From Clostridia bacterium (GTDB taxonomy: Bacteria; Bacillota; Clostridia; Christensenellales; Aristaeellaceae), in NCBI GenBank assembly GCA_009776385.1, contig WRFT01000124.1, positions 1 to 5,625 of the forward strand: a stretch of 5,625 bases of DNA, given 5' to 3'. The notes beneath the pieces were generated by a model. The model ran no database searches, had not been told where the DNA came from, and saw only the letters and a program-made list of their open reading frames with translations. Position numbers and translations under genes: made by a program. Numbering within the stretch: the stretch's first letter is position 1; every line of letters begins with the position of its first letter. This document shows positions 5,091 through 5,625 of this stretch, piece after piece.

Positions 5091-5625
5091 ATGAAGCAGA
5101 CGCTGAAACGGAAACTCGTGCAATGCGCGGCGGCGGTCATCACCAACGCGAATCTGTCCGGATTCGCGACGGGAACCCTATACAGAGGGCCGCTAAAACA
5201 GGTATGCGTGCCGGGCCTCAACTGCTATTCCTGCCCCGGCGCGCTGGGCTCTTGCCCCATCGGCGCGCTGCAGCAGGTCATTTCATCCGGCCGCTACCCC
5301 GTCAGTTTTTATGTCGCGGGCCTGCTGCTGGCCTTTGGCGTAACGTTGGGCCGTTTTATATGCGGCTTTTTATGCCCTTTCGGGCTGATACAGGAGTGGA
5401 TACATCAAATCCCCTCGCCGAAGCTGAAGCTGCGCAGGGCATTTGTGGCCATCAAATACGTCGTTTTGGTGGTATTTGTTCTCTTGTTGCCGCTGCTGGC
5501 GGCGCAGTCCGCCGGGCCGGCGTTTTGCCGTTTTATATGCCCGGCGGGAACGCTGACCGGCGGCATTCCCCTGTTGATAGCCGATCAAAGGCTGCGGGGC
5601 GTCATCGGATGGCTTTTTTCACTAA
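5091..5625 (+). CDS. NapH-like polytopic 4Fe-4S membrane protein, N-terminal part (runs off the right edge)
   Basis: The first 178 residues are visible and the frame is still open at the edge. A cysteine-rich N-terminal patch (VCVPGLNCYSCPGALGSCP; Cys39, 45, 48, 55) is followed by a membrane segment at about 71-90, then RFICGFLCPFGLIQ at 88-101 (Cys91, Cys95), a polar basic loop PSPKLKLRR, a second membrane segment at about 118-137, and CRFICPAGTL at 146-155 (Cys146, Cys150). The two CxxxCP motifs flanking membrane helices are characteristic of the NapH/NosR/RdxA-like group, which usually ends in two ferredoxin-type 4Fe-4S motifs; that end is outside the window. These proteins pass electrons between the cytoplasm or quinol pool and extracytoplasmic acceptors. 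The ATG is two bases after the stop of the CXXC gene and has no clear Shine-Dalgarno of its own, which suggests translational coupling. Partner and substrate are inferred, not shown. Confidence 0.9.
   Translation, partial: MKQTLKRKLVQCAAAVITNANLSGFATGTLYRGPLKQVCVPGLNCYSCPGALGSCPIGALQQVISSGRYPVSFYVAGLLLAFGVTLGRFICGFLCPFGLIQEWIHQIPSPKLKLRRAFVAIKYVVLVVFVLLLPLLAAQSAGPAFCRFICPAGTLTGGIPLLIADQRLRGVIGWLFSL

Noticed and set aside
4892..5221. 109-residue minus-strand frame opposite the CXXC gene and the start of the Fe-S gene
   Set aside because: The plus strand carries a ribosome-binding site, the CLEC tail and Fe-S cysteine motifs; the minus frame shows nothing recognisable.
1..5625. CRISPR array, tRNA, rRNA, insertion sequence or integrase
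   Set aside because: I saw no spaced direct repeats, no tRNA-like fold, no transposase or recombinase motif and no terminal inverted repeats around the scarred middle region.

Overview
The window looks like a chromosomal segment of an anaerobic, moderately GC-rich member of the Bacillota, most likely class Clostridia. Three things point there. The replicative polymerase alpha subunit is followed by pyruvate kinase; the kinase carries the extra C-terminal PEP-utiliser-like domain usual in Firmicutes. The right-hand end holds a TlpA / tiny CXXC protein / 4Fe-4S membrane protein cluster of the type named after Clostridioides difficile CD1871A. No species can be named from the sequence alone.

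Left block (1-3512, plus strand). The 3' end of dnaE overlaps the pyruvate kinase gene (pyk) by four bases (ATGA). pyk in turn overlaps a small HD-domain (p)ppGpp-hydrolase-like gene by four bases (GTGA). All three read as one translationally coupled operon whose promoter lies left of the window. pfkA, which sits between dnaE and pyk in many Clostridia, is absent here.

Middle block (about 3420-4269). This is a scar. A fragment of a Doc/Fic-family toxin gene lies on the minus strand, back to back with a plus-strand S51 peptidase E-like gene. Both have lost their 5' ends at what looks like one shared breakpoint near 3700-3708. The Doc fragment also loses its reading frame just after the HPYIDGNKK motif. 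The simplest reading is a deletion between two divergent genes that removed both promoters and both N-termini. Between the HD domain and the Doc remnant there are about 110 bases of unrecognised sequence, part of which is read as a probably unconstrained tail of the HD protein.

Right block (4270-5625, plus strand). After a 103-base gap comes a compact redox cluster: an exported TlpA-like thioredoxin-fold protein (WCPPC), a 48-residue single-pass membrane protein ending in a CLEC motif, and the first 178 residues of a NapH-like polytopic 4Fe-4S protein that runs off the right edge. The likely theme, by inference, is electron transfer from the membrane Fe-S protein through cysteine pairs to an extracytoplasmic thioredoxin-like protein. 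The substrate is unknown. This cluster, and especially its 48-residue member, is the least understood biology in the window.
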